DNA of 64,000 nucleotides from the NCBI GenBank assembly GCA_009780185.1, contig WRAN01000003.1, positions 124,001 through 188,000 on the forward strand. The letters are read 5' to 3'. The number at the start of each line of letters is the position of its first letter. Position 1 is the stretch's first letter. The notes beneath the pieces are model-generated. The model was not told where the DNA came from, ran no database searches, and saw only the letters and a program-made list of their open reading frames with translations. This DNA is from Defluviitaleaceae bacterium (GTDB taxonomy: Bacteria; Bacillota; Clostridia; Lachnospirales; WQUN01). This document shows, one piece after another, positions 9,846-17,791 of the stretch. The position numbers were made by a program, and so were the translations under genes.

Positions 9846-10850
9846 ATGGAAGCAGAAAAAAGGTCTCTTAAAGATATAAGACGCTCTACTCGCCGCCTTG
9901 CCAAAGCTGAGCGTAAGGCAGAGCGTAGACCGGGGCTTGGAAGTAGTGTGCCTCTTAGCGTAAATCTCCGTAAGAATTTTGCTTTATACACCATGGTCCT
10001 TCCTGGGTTTGTGATTTTGCTTTTGTTTAATTACCTGCCTATGTACGGGATTATTATGGCCTTTCAAGATTTTAGGCCTATGCTTGGTTTTACCGGCAGC
10101 CCTTGGGCGGGACTTAGGCATTTTGAGCGTATCATAGGAGACCCGCTTTTTCACCGGGCTTTTATGAACTCCGTGCGCCTTGGGATTCTTTCTCTTTTGA
10201 TTTCATTTCCAGCGCCGCTGGTATTTGCACTTCTTTTGAATGAGATACGACATGCTAAGTTTAAGCGTGTGGTTCAGACAATTTCATATATGCCGTTTTT
10301 CCTTTCTACGGTTATTATTATTGGTTTACTCAGGGATATGCTTAGCTACTCTGGTGGTGCGATTAATATAATCCTTGAATCTATTGGTCTTAGCCGGATT
10401 GACTTTTTTATGCGGGCTGATTTGTTCCGTGGGATATTTATCGGGACTGGGCTTTGGCAGAGTATAGGGTTTGGGTCGATTCTTTATCTTGCGGCTATTG
10501 CAGGGGTTAATCCAGAGCTTTATGAGTCAGCAAGGATTGATGGAGCCAATCGCCTTCGTATGGCCTTTAATATCACTATACCTGGGATAATGCCTACCTT
10601 TGTTATATTGTTTATTCTTAATATCGGTACGCTTCTTAACAATGACTGGAACACAATTCTTCTAATGTATAATCCTGCTATTTTCTCTACCGCAGATGTT
10701 GTAGGGACTTATGTATTTAGAAGCGGTATTGAGGGTACCACCCAGAGTTATGCCGCTGCTGTTGGGCTTTCTATGTCTATAATTTCTGTTGTGATGTTGA
10801 CAATTGCTAATTATGTTGCCAGATGGGTTGGAGAGACTTCACTTTGGTAG
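9846..10850 (+). CDS. Carbohydrate ABC transporter permease, LplB family
   Basis: A 334-aa inner membrane component of a polysaccharide or oligosaccharide importer. After a basic N-terminal tail (about 40 residues) come six predicted membrane helices. The cytoplasmic EAA loop is YESARIDGANRLRMAFNITIPGI, which contacts the shared ATPase. LplB/YtcP-type importers typically use an unlinked MsmK-like ATPase, and none is found here. The gene has an AGAAGGGGCG ribosome site and starts a three-gene importer run with a 15-nt gap to the second permease. Confidence 0.95.
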   Translation: MEAEKRSLKDIRRSTRRLAKAERKAERRPGLGSSVPLSVNLRKNFALYTMVLPGFVILLLFNYLPMYGIIMAFQDFRPMLGFTGSPWAGLRHFERIIGDPLFHRAFMNSVRLGILSLLISFPAPLVFALLLNEIRHAKFKRVVQTISYMPFFLSTVIIIGLLRDMLSYSGGAINIILESIGLSRIDFFMRADLFRGIFIGTGLWQSIGFGSILYLAAIAGVNPELYESARIDGANRLRMAFNITIPGIMPTFVILFILNIGTLLNNDWNTILLMYNPAIFSTADVVGTYVFRSGIEGTTQSYAAAVGLSMSIISVVMLTIANYVARWVGETSLW

Positions 10851-10865
10851 GAGGGATTTAAGTTT

Positions 10866-11750
10866 ATGGCTAGTAGGGTTCGTAAAATGAAAAGGATGTA
10901 TCCTTTTGATTATTTTCTTTATGCTTTGATGGTATTGATGACAGCCGCTTGGCTTTATCCTCTTATCCTCACTCTTTCGATATCCTTAAGTGATGGTACT
11001 GACCCACTTCTTAGGGTTACCTTTTTTCCTGTGGATTTTAATATCCAATCTTACTTGTTTATCTTTCAAGATGGGCGGATATTTCGGTATTATTTTAATA
11101 CTATCGGGTATGCTTTAGGTAGTGTTGTTGTGCATCTTTTGTTTACATCTATGATGGCGTTTCCCTTTGTTGTAAAGGATTTTAGGGGAAAGACTTTCCT
11201 TAATGTGTACTTGGTTATTACTATGTTTTTTGGCGGCGGGCTTTTGCCCAGTTTCTTTATAAACAGGGCATTAGGGATGATTGATAATCCACTGGTTATG
11301 ATCCTTCCGGGAGCTGTTAGTGGTTTCGCTGTAATACTTTTTAGAACATTCTTTGGTAACATTCCCACAGAGCTTAGAGAGTCGGCTTATATGGACGGCG
11401 CTGGGCATTATCGTACTCTATTTCAGATAATTTTACCTGTATCTAAAGCTGTACTTGCCACTTTTGCCCTTATGAATATCGTAGGCACTTGGAATGCTTG
11501 GTTTCCGCCAATGCTTTATTTCCGCAATCCGAACCTGATGCCTATTCAGATTTATCTGCGGCGTATGCTTATTCTCTTTGACTTTTCGGATGCGCAAAAT
11601 GTGGATTTACGGGCTATGCATACCTTGGTTACTAACCGGACACTGCGTAGTGCCGCTGTAATTGTGACTATCTTCCCTGTACTGTGTATATATCCCTTTA
11701 TGCAAAAGCATTTTACCAAAGGGATGATGTTAGGCTCAGTAAAGGGTTAA
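10866..11750 (+). CDS. Carbohydrate ABC transporter permease, YtcP/LplC family
   Basis: A 294-aa second membrane subunit of the importer. It has about six transmembrane helices and the EAA loop ELRESAYMDGAGHYRTLFQI. The C-terminus (PFMQKHFTKGMMLGSVKG) is the usual signature of this subfamily. It pairs with the LplB-type permease immediately upstream and the lipoprotein downstream. It probably imports fucosylated or pectin-derived oligosaccharides for the intracellular hydrolases, judged from the neighbours. Confidence 0.95.
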   Translation: MASRVRKMKRMYPFDYFLYALMVLMTAAWLYPLILTLSISLSDGTDPLLRVTFFPVDFNIQSYLFIFQDGRIFRYYFNTIGYALGSVVVHLLFTSMMAFPFVVKDFRGKTFLNVYLVITMFFGGGLLPSFFINRALGMIDNPLVMILPGAVSGFAVILFRTFFGNIPTELRESAYMDGAGHYRTLFQIILPVSKAVLATFALMNIVGTWNAWFPPMLYFRNPNLMPIQIYLRRMLILFDFSDAQNVDLRAMHTLVTNRTLRSAAVIVTIFPVLCIYPFMQKHFTKGMMLGSVKG

Positions 11751-11769
11751 TAAAAAAGGAGTGTATACA

Positions 11770-13461
11770 ATGAAAAAAGCATTAATTTTCGTTCTGCTAC
11801 TAACCGCAATGCTTGTTATTGCTGCATGCGGCCGCAACAACGAAGAAGCTACACCTGACCCAACCCCGGCAGCTACACCAGACCCAACGGCGGCTCCGGA
11901 TACCAATGCCAACGAAGAGTCAGATCCAGAACCAACAGGAAGTATTCTTCCATGGACTGGTGATCCAATTACCTTTACATTCTTTGCTTTTGATGTAGGC
12001 GTAAACGAGCCAGAAGATGCATATGGCGCACAGCTACTACGTGAAAAACTGGGTAACATCACCATTAACTGGGATGTTCCAACACAAGCAGACTACAATA
12101 CCAGAGTAAATCTTTACTGGGCAGGCGGCGGTATCCCAGATGTAATGTGGGTAAACCGCAGCAACTCATGGGATCAACTGGCCCAATACAGCGGTATGCT
12201 TCTGGATTTCTATCCTTTACTTGAGTATATGCCCAACTTTATGGCAGCGGCAGCAGATGCCCCATGGGCACTGCGCTATATCAACACCAATGGTCAACTA
12301 ACCAACATCCCTAACCTAGAAAACGATGCTATCCCAGAAGCATGGTTTGCTAATATGGATGTGCTTAACCGTTATGGCATAGAAATGCCAACAACATTGG
12401 CTGAAATGGAAGAAGCCATGGAAGCCCTTAGAGAAGCGAATCCAGATATTATACCTTTCCAAACCTATGGTTGGGGGCTTGGCTACTATGTAGATACAAT
12501 GAGCTTAATCTTAGGTAGCCCATTCCCAGCCGCAAGGCGTTTCTTCTGCCATGAGAACAATGTATGGGATCATCATCTTCTAAACAATACCGGAAGCTCC
12601 AGATATCGTGAAGTTATTGAACTACTTGCAGACTGGCGTGAAAGAGGATTCTTACACCCAGAATTTATGACCCTTAGCGGTGACGAAGTTCAAGTTATTA
12701 TGGCAAGCGGCAACTGGGCATTTACCTATGCTTGGGCAGAGCAGCTTACCGCATGGTTTAACCTTGGACACAGAGACGAATGGCCGTTTGATATCCAGTG
12801 GATGCCTAACCCACAACCAGAAGCCGGTGTTGCTCCTTTTGCTAATGCCCGCGTAATGGGTGACAATGTATGGTGGGGCTTTGTAGCCCGTCATGATGTA
12901 CAACATCCAGAAGTTCTTGCTGCTGTTATTGACCTTGTGTATAGCTATGAAATTGCAACAGCGTTCCAATGGGGTCAAGAAGGCGTTTCTTTCCGCTACA
13001 ATGCTGATGGCATAAAAGAGTGGATCCCTGAGTTCTTAGAAGCTGGGCAAGATGCTCGTAATGACCTTGGTATCTGGAATCTTATGCTTCCACGTTATGC
13101 CACGCTTCGTGACGATACCGCTCTTATGCGTGGTTTCCATGATGAAGCTCAAAGAGCCATCCGTGGTGTAACTCAGGCCGTTCTTAGAGGTGATATCAGG
13201 GTTGATTATGTACCGTTTGACCCGATCCTTACTGAAAGAGAGCGTGAAGATGCCGCCTTTATCAGAAGTTCATCCAATACCGTTCAAGACGAATGGGTAG
13301 CCCAAATGGTAGCTGGTATCCGCCCAATTTCCGATTTTGACGCTATGATTGAAGCTGTATTAGCGGTTGCTAACCTTCAAGAATATATGGATATCTGGAA
13401 TAGTGGAGAGCCACTTCCAACAAGGCCAACCAGTGCTGAGCGTAACTTTATTTATCCTTAA
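11770..13461 (+). CDS. Extracellular solute-binding lipoprotein of the ABC importer
   Basis: A 563-aa family-1-type solute-binding protein. The signal peptide ends in a lipobox (VIAACGR), so the mature protein is lipid-anchored at the cysteine. It is followed by a Pro/Thr/Asp-rich linker of about 40 residues and a large sugar-binding domain. The ATG was chosen over an in-frame GTG nine bases upstream because AAAGGAG lies 8 nt before it. It is the last gene of the importer operon. Codon use (many CCA and GCA) differs somewhat from the permeases, possibly reflecting high expression. Confidence 0.95.
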   Translation: MKKALIFVLLLTAMLVIAACGRNNEEATPDPTPAATPDPTAAPDTNANEESDPEPTGSILPWTGDPITFTFFAFDVGVNEPEDAYGAQLLREKLGNITINWDVPTQADYNTRVNLYWAGGGIPDVMWVNRSNSWDQLAQYSGMLLDFYPLLEYMPNFMAAAADAPWALRYINTNGQLTNIPNLENDAIPEAWFANMDVLNRYGIEMPTTLAEMEEAMEALREANPDIIPFQTYGWGLGYYVDTMSLILGSPFPAARRFFCHENNVWDHHLLNNTGSSRYREVIELLADWRERGFLHPEFMTLSGDEVQVIMASGNWAFTYAWAEQLTAWFNLGHRDEWPFDIQWMPNPQPEAGVAPFANARVMGDNVWWGFVARHDVQHPEVLAAVIDLVYSYEIATAFQWGQEGVSFRYNADGIKEWIPEFLEAGQDARNDLGIWNLMLPRYATLRDDTALMRGFHDEAQRAIRGVTQAVLRGDIRVDYVPFDPILTEREREDAAFIRSSSNTVQDEWVAQMVAGIRPISDFDAMIEAVLAVANLQEYMDIWNSGEPLPTRPTSAERNFIYP

Positions 13462-13485
13462 GGCATAACTTTCCTCCTCTTATGA

Positions 13486-13536
13486 CCCGACATTAGTCGG
13501 TGGCTTTAAAAGCCATTCCCGCAATAGCGGGAAGTC
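13486..13536 (+). other. Three consecutive small hairpins after the solute-binding gene
   Basis: Three short inverted repeats lie in a row: CCGACATTAGTCGG, GGCTTTAAAAGCC and TTCCCGCAATAGCGGGAA. They sit between the stop codon and the real terminator. They could protect the 3' end of the abundant lipoprotein mRNA from exonucleases, which is inference. Confidence 0.5.
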
Positions 13537-13549
13537 TACAAAAATAATT

Positions 13550-13596
13550 TATTATAAAACGGGGCTTCCAGTAATGGCAGCCCCGTTTTATTGTGC
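13550..13596. terminator. Bidirectional terminator between convergent operons
   Basis: The stem AATAAAACGGGGCT / AGCCCCGTTTTATT encloses a 12-nt loop, with T-rich sequence on both sides. It serves both the importer operon (plus) and the DUF4091 gene (minus). Confidence 0.88.
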
Positions 13597-15248
13597 TATA
13601 GTAATTCTTTTATTCTAGCATTGACTCTCAATCGTAGTTGGAGTAGATATTCTTCATTTTGTGGGAAGTCTGAGAAGGTTATTGGGTTTTGCAGGCCTTC
13701 GTCTACTAGGGCTAGAACGGTGTCTCGGTCTGCCAACTCTTCTAATAATTTTAATGCTCTAAAATCATTGAAGGCTTCCATTGCTACCATTAGCCGCAGA
13801 GATGCAAGTGGCTTGCCGTCCGGCCCTGGATACACAACATAGGAATCACCTGAGGGGAATGACCCGTCTGCATCGGTTACTCGGTATGGGTCAACGGGAT
13901 ATACGGAGTGTACACAGTTGTAGAAGTTGTAGCCCCAGTGTAAGAACCCGGCGATGTTGTATTTATATAGCAATGTGCCCAGGATGCGGTTGCGGTATGA
14001 TGGTTGCATAAAGAAATGGTTAGGTACCTTGTAGCTTTGCACACAGCAATAATAGCACCAAAGCTCTGGCACATCTCCGTCAAGGAATGGCTGGATATGA
14101 TCTACCGCAGGAATGGGAACGGATACTGCACCTTGTTTGAAGAAATCATAGTTGGTTAGGGCATCTGTGATCTTGAAGCCTTTGAGGAGAGGCTCCACGA
14201 TTTTACGGGCTTCCATGTATACTTCAAGATGCTCTAGGCTTGGCTCGTCTGATATATGGAAGAAGGATTTTTCGGCTATACCCCAGTCTTTTAGTTTGGC
14301 TGTTAGGGCGGGGAGCATCTGGCGTAGATAATCGGTGTATTCTGGGCCGATGGCGTCGGTTTCCCAGCCAAAGAGCTGTACATATTCTCCGTTTTTTGTT
14401 CCCATGATTTTGGGGGCATGACGGGCGCCCCACTGGGTGAATAGATGGGCTATTTCGTAGTATTCTACTCCTATGCGGCGGCACATTTCCACCCAGCGAT
14501 TTAGCTTTTCGAAGCCAAATATATACTGTCCGCTATCTGACACGGCTACGTCAATAAGTTGGGTTGTTAGGCGTTCGTTGCCTATTTCCGTATCCAAGGG
14601 TGGGGTATGGATGGGAGTGAGTAGGGCATTTATGCCATGCTGTACGGCGCAGGCCGCAAAATCTTCAATGATTTCCCAGTGTCTTTCCGAGAATGCTTCT
14701 ACGTCGTAGTATTGGGCCAGGCAGTCTGTGTAGAACCACATAGTGCGGGGGATGGATAATGGAGGGAGCTGGGCTGGCAGGATTTCGAAGAATCTTTGCG
14801 CAAAGCCTAGGTCTTCCCCGCTTGGGGTTTTAAGTTCTACGCTAATGGGGTAATGTCCTGGTTTTGCTGTTTCTGGGACGGTGATATCTACCCATATGCT
14901 TTGCCATGTGCCTGATATGAGGGGTAAGCGCTGTGTATCTACGGGTTCTAATAAATCTGGATACAAACCACTTTCGGTGCTTAGGTATCCATCATCAGTT
15001 TTGAAATGTGATGGGATATACCCTGGGATATATCGTACTCGTCGGGTGGTAATCTGCACTTCATCGGGGGCGTTTACTTTCATATGCGCCCATAAGCGAG
15101 GCCCTTTATTATTAATTTGATACGCTACTTGGAAAGAGATTGTCTCTCCTCTAAAGGCGGCTAGCCATTTGCTTTCTGGGCGCTCGGGCGGGGCGTTATT
15201 GGGGAATACCTTGGCTAGGGAGCTTAATATCCGTAGTTCTACTTGCAT
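13596..15248 (-). CDS. DUF4091 domain protein (putative glycoside hydrolase)
   Basis: A 550-aa protein. The N-terminal roughly 150 residues are a beta domain with WLAAFRGETISFQVAY. The C-terminal part is a TIM-barrel-like DUF4091 region with HISDEPSLEHLEVYMEAR, whose acidic DEP residues look catalytic, and FLHWGYNFYNC. DUF4091 proteins are common in clostridial glycan loci and are considered hydrolases of unknown substrate. There is no signal peptide. The ATG is preceded by AGGTGTTTTT, a moderate ribosome site. It faces the importer operon and probably belongs to the same catabolic locus. Confidence 0.85.
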   Translation of the reverse strand: MQVELRILSSLAKVFPNNAPPERPESKWLAAFRGETISFQVAYQINNKGPRLWAHMKVNAPDEVQITTRRVRYIPGYIPSHFKTDDGYLSTESGLYPDLLEPVDTQRLPLISGTWQSIWVDITVPETAKPGHYPISVELKTPSGEDLGFAQRFFEILPAQLPPLSIPRTMWFYTDCLAQYYDVEAFSERHWEIIEDFAACAVQHGINALLTPIHTPPLDTEIGNERLTTQLIDVAVSDSGQYIFGFEKLNRWVEMCRRIGVEYYEIAHLFTQWGARHAPKIMGTKNGEYVQLFGWETDAIGPEYTDYLRQMLPALTAKLKDWGIAEKSFFHISDEPSLEHLEVYMEARKIVEPLLKGFKITDALTNYDFFKQGAVSVPIPAVDHIQPFLDGDVPELWCYYCCVQSYKVPNHFFMQPSYRNRILGTLLYKYNIAGFLHWGYNFYNCVHSVYPVDPYRVTDADGSFPSGDSYVVYPGPDGKPLASLRLMVAMEAFNDFRALKLLEELADRDTVLALVDEGLQNPITFSDFPQNEEYLLQLRLRVNARIKELL

Positions 15249-15330
15249 AAAAACACCTCCATTTTATATAAACATCATATATATATGGAGGTGTTAGTCA
15301 ATCGTTATTTTTACTTTTTTATCTCATTTT

Positions 15331-16488
15331 TTATCCATTCCAGCCTTTTAGCCTTTCGTGAGCTATTTTTAGCTGGGCTGGAATATCTATACCATGGGGG
15401 CATTTGGGTACGCATACACCGCAATCTGTACATTTATCCACACCGCGCCCTGGGCGGGATAGGAACATATAAGATCTTCGGGCCTGGTCAAAGAACCCAA
15501 AGCGATGGCCGTCATTGTACTGGGTGAATACGGTGGAAATGCCTACGTTTTGTGGGCAAGGTATACAGTAATTGCAGGCGGTGCATGGTATCGTGATTAT
15601 GGATTCGTAGGCTTGGCGTGCGGATATGATTAGCTGCTCCTCTTCTGGGGTAAGATGGCCTGGTATCATATCTGGTTGGGAGAATATTGCTATGTTTTCT
15701 TTAAGCTGCTCCATATTGGACATTCCGCTTATGATAGTTGAGACTCCAGGCATATTGGCTAAGTAGCGGAACGCCCATTCTGCTGGTGTGCGCTTAACTG
15801 GGAAGCTGTCGTATATCTCTTGTACGACTTTTGGGGCGTGCGCTAGGCCACCACCTCGAAGTGGTTCCATAACCGCCATGGCTATGCCGTGATTTGCGGC
15901 TATTTTTATACCTTCTGCGGTGACTTCCCGTTTTTGGTCAAGAATATTGTGCATCCCTAGTATTAAATCCCATGGATAATGAGTTACTACTTCTTTGAAA
16001 TGGTCGAAGTTGCCATGATAAGAGAAGCCGATATGCTTGATTAGGCCTTGGGCTTTAAAATCTTCATATATGCTCATGATTTTCTTTTCCTGGATGCCTT
16101 CCCAGTTGCCTGGGCCTATGCCGTGGATTAGCCATGTGTCTAAGTAGGTTGTGCGTAGTTTTTTAAGGGTGGATTCTAGGTTTTGCTTTATTTCGTCTGG
16201 GGTTATATCTGGCCGGAATGGGTGCTTTGTGGTAATCCATACTTTTTCTCGCATATTGTTGTGGTCTAGGGCGGCACCTAAGATGGTCTCGCTTTCGCCG
16301 CCGTGGTAGCCTTGGGCTGAGTCGAAGTAGTTGACTCCATTGTCTACAGCATAGCGGATTAGTTCGTAGGCTTCTTCTAGATTTACACCTTTAGACATGT
16401 CGTCTCGGTCGATATAGGGTAGGCGCATACAGCCTAGGCCTAGCAATGACGCTTTAAATCCTGTTTTTCCTAATTCTCTGTACTGCAT
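15331..16488 (-). CDS. Aldo/keto reductase with C-terminal 4Fe-4S ferredoxin domain
   Basis: A 385-aa protein. Residues 1-280 form an AKR barrel containing the Asp/Tyr region NYFDSAQGYHGGE, a lysine in WITTKHP and a histidine in WLIHGIG. The C-terminus carries two cysteine clusters (CTACNYCIPCPQNVG and CTDCGVCVPKCPHG) of the ferredoxin-like domain seen in the YhdN-like subgroup of anaerobes. It probably reduces or oxidises a sugar-derived aldehyde or ketone. It starts inside the end of the upstream aldolase (19-nt overlap), so the two are translationally coupled and likely share a pathway. Confidence 0.92.
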   Translation of the reverse strand: MQYRELGKTGFKASLLGLGCMRLPYIDRDDMSKGVNLEEAYELIRYAVDNGVNYFDSAQGYHGGESETILGAALDHNNMREKVWITTKHPFRPDITPDEIKQNLESTLKKLRTTYLDTWLIHGIGPGNWEGIQEKKIMSIYEDFKAQGLIKHIGFSYHGNFDHFKEVVTHYPWDLILGMHNILDQKREVTAEGIKIAANHGIAMAVMEPLRGGGLAHAPKVVQEIYDSFPVKRTPAEWAFRYLANMPGVSTIISGMSNMEQLKENIAIFSQPDMIPGHLTPEEEQLIISARQAYESIITIPCTACNYCIPCPQNVGISTVFTQYNDGHRFGFFDQARRSYMFLSRPGRGVDKCTDCGVCVPKCPHGIDIPAQLKIAHERLKGWNG

Positions 16489-17402
16489 TTGTATCCTCCT
16501 AGATTTCCCATATAATGGTTTGTTAGTATATTAAGTTGGCGTACCTCATCTTTGAAAAGCGGGGTTAGGTCATGATGGCTTCTGCCTCTGGAATAGATGC
16601 CTATAGGCAACCCTATTTGGCTAAGATGATATTTTGCAATTACTGGATAGCATTGTTTTTCTATAAGACTGGTAATAGAAAGCAAGGATTGTAATGCTTG
16701 AGCGTGATCAGTATCTTCCCAGATATCCAGAAGTTTTACATATAACTCAGGATGGAAATTGGCCATAACACCTGAAAATCCTGTTGCACCCAAATGTAGT
16801 GAATCCAACAGTGTAGAGGAGTTGGCATTGTAAATGCGTAGCGGGGTTCCTTCCAAAATGGAAATTCGCCTGCGAATGACTTCGATATCTTTACATGTGT
16901 CTTTCATAAAATGAAAGCGGCCTGATGAGCCGCAAAAGGCTACTTCTTCGTCGGTCATTATTCTTCTGTATGGGTATGGGCACTCGTAAAGGCCTAGGGG
17001 CATGGCTGGGTCTAGGGCGTTTATGATTTTTTCTGTGTTATCAATCCATATTTCTGGAGATTCATCTTCGGTGGCTGGACGGTTTGTAACCAATACTAAT
17101 CCATCGATTCCGGTGTCGGATATGCGGCGCAGTTCGTCAATCTGGGAAGGAATATCCGGGGATATATGCCCAGAGGCAATAACAGGAACCTTAGCGTGTT
17201 TTTTTACAAAGGTTGCTAGTTTTATGCGCTCTTCTAATGAGAGGAAGAACATCTCACTGGATTGGCACACCGCGAAAAGGCCGTGTACTCCTGCGGTTTC
17301 GTACCACTCGATTAAGGCGTGTAGGCCAGTGTAATCAATTTCACCTGTATCTGTAAATGGGGTAAGCATTACTGGCCAGACTTCTTTTTTGTTTTTTGTC
17401 AT
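16470..17402 (-). CDS. Dihydrodipicolinate synthase/N-acetylneuraminate lyase family aldolase
   Basis: A 310-aa class I aldolase of the DapA/NanA superfamily. The Schiff-base lysine is in FHFMKDTCKD and the conserved tyrosine in LGLYECPYPYRR. The start was set at the ATG giving MTKNKKE because AAAGGAGG lies 6 nt upstream. In a sugar locus this family more often cleaves 2-keto-3-deoxy sugar acids than makes lysine precursors. It is coupled to the aldo/keto reductase and could supply substrates to or from the DUF1537 kinase; the pathway is inferred from context. Confidence 0.9.
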   Translation of the reverse strand: MTKNKKEVWPVMLTPFTDTGEIDYTGLHALIEWYETAGVHGLFAVCQSSEMFFLSLEERIKLATFVKKHAKVPVIASGHISPDIPSQIDELRRISDTGIDGLVLVTNRPATEDESPEIWIDNTEKIINALDPAMPLGLYECPYPYRRIMTDEEVAFCGSSGRFHFMKDTCKDIEVIRRRISILEGTPLRIYNANSSTLLDSLHLGATGFSGVMANFHPELYVKLLDIWEDTDHAQALQSLLSITSLIEKQCYPVIAKYHLSQIGLPIGIYSRGRSHHDLTPLFKDEVRQLNILTNHYMGNLGGYKCSTEN

Positions 17403-17509
17403 CAAAAGCCTCCTTTGCATTGTGTAATAACTATAAAACCATCTGCCCTTACTGGCAAGGAATAATTAAGCGTTAGTTGCTTAATTAATAACTTAATTTG
17501 TGCAGAGTG

Positions 17510-17537
17510 TTGACAGTGCACGAAAAAAATATAGAAT
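17510..17537 (+). promoter_or_regulatory. SigA-type promoter
   Basis: TTGACA, a 16-nt spacer and TAGAAT lie about 20 nt before the truncated antitoxin start. The near-consensus match suggests that the islet at 17.5-19.6 kb is transcribed from here. Confidence 0.55.
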
Positions 17538-17557
17538 CAAACAAAGGAGTGATAACT

Positions 17558-17743
17558 ATGGCAGAAACAACAAATCTAAGCATAAGAATAGACCGTGACT
17601 TGAAAAATGAAGCAATAGATGCTTCTGAGGCTATATGGGAAAGTTCTGTGGGAAACGGTACTAATAAATTGACACTTGATGAGGTTAATGCTGAAATTGC
17701 CGCAGCTCGCACCGAAAGAAGAGCGCGTAAGGTGCAGATATGA
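17558..17743 (+). pseudogene. Shortened RelB/DinJ-like antitoxin remnant
   Basis: A 61-aa ORF whose first 15 residues (MAETTNLSIRIDRDLKNEA) match the N-terminal ribbon-helix-helix strand of DinJ/RelB antitoxins. The usual helix pair (region around GM..TTAxNxFV) is missing, and the tail KLTLDEVNAEIAAARTERRA resembles the family C-terminus, so it looks internally deleted. It has a good ribosome site (AAAGGAGTG). No toxin follows; the next gene is an unrelated ATPase. It could still be expressed, but DNA binding is doubtful. Confidence 0.55.
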
Positions 17744-17791
17744 GTAGTAAGTCATCCTTGATACTGAACAATGGAAGGATAGTGAATACAT

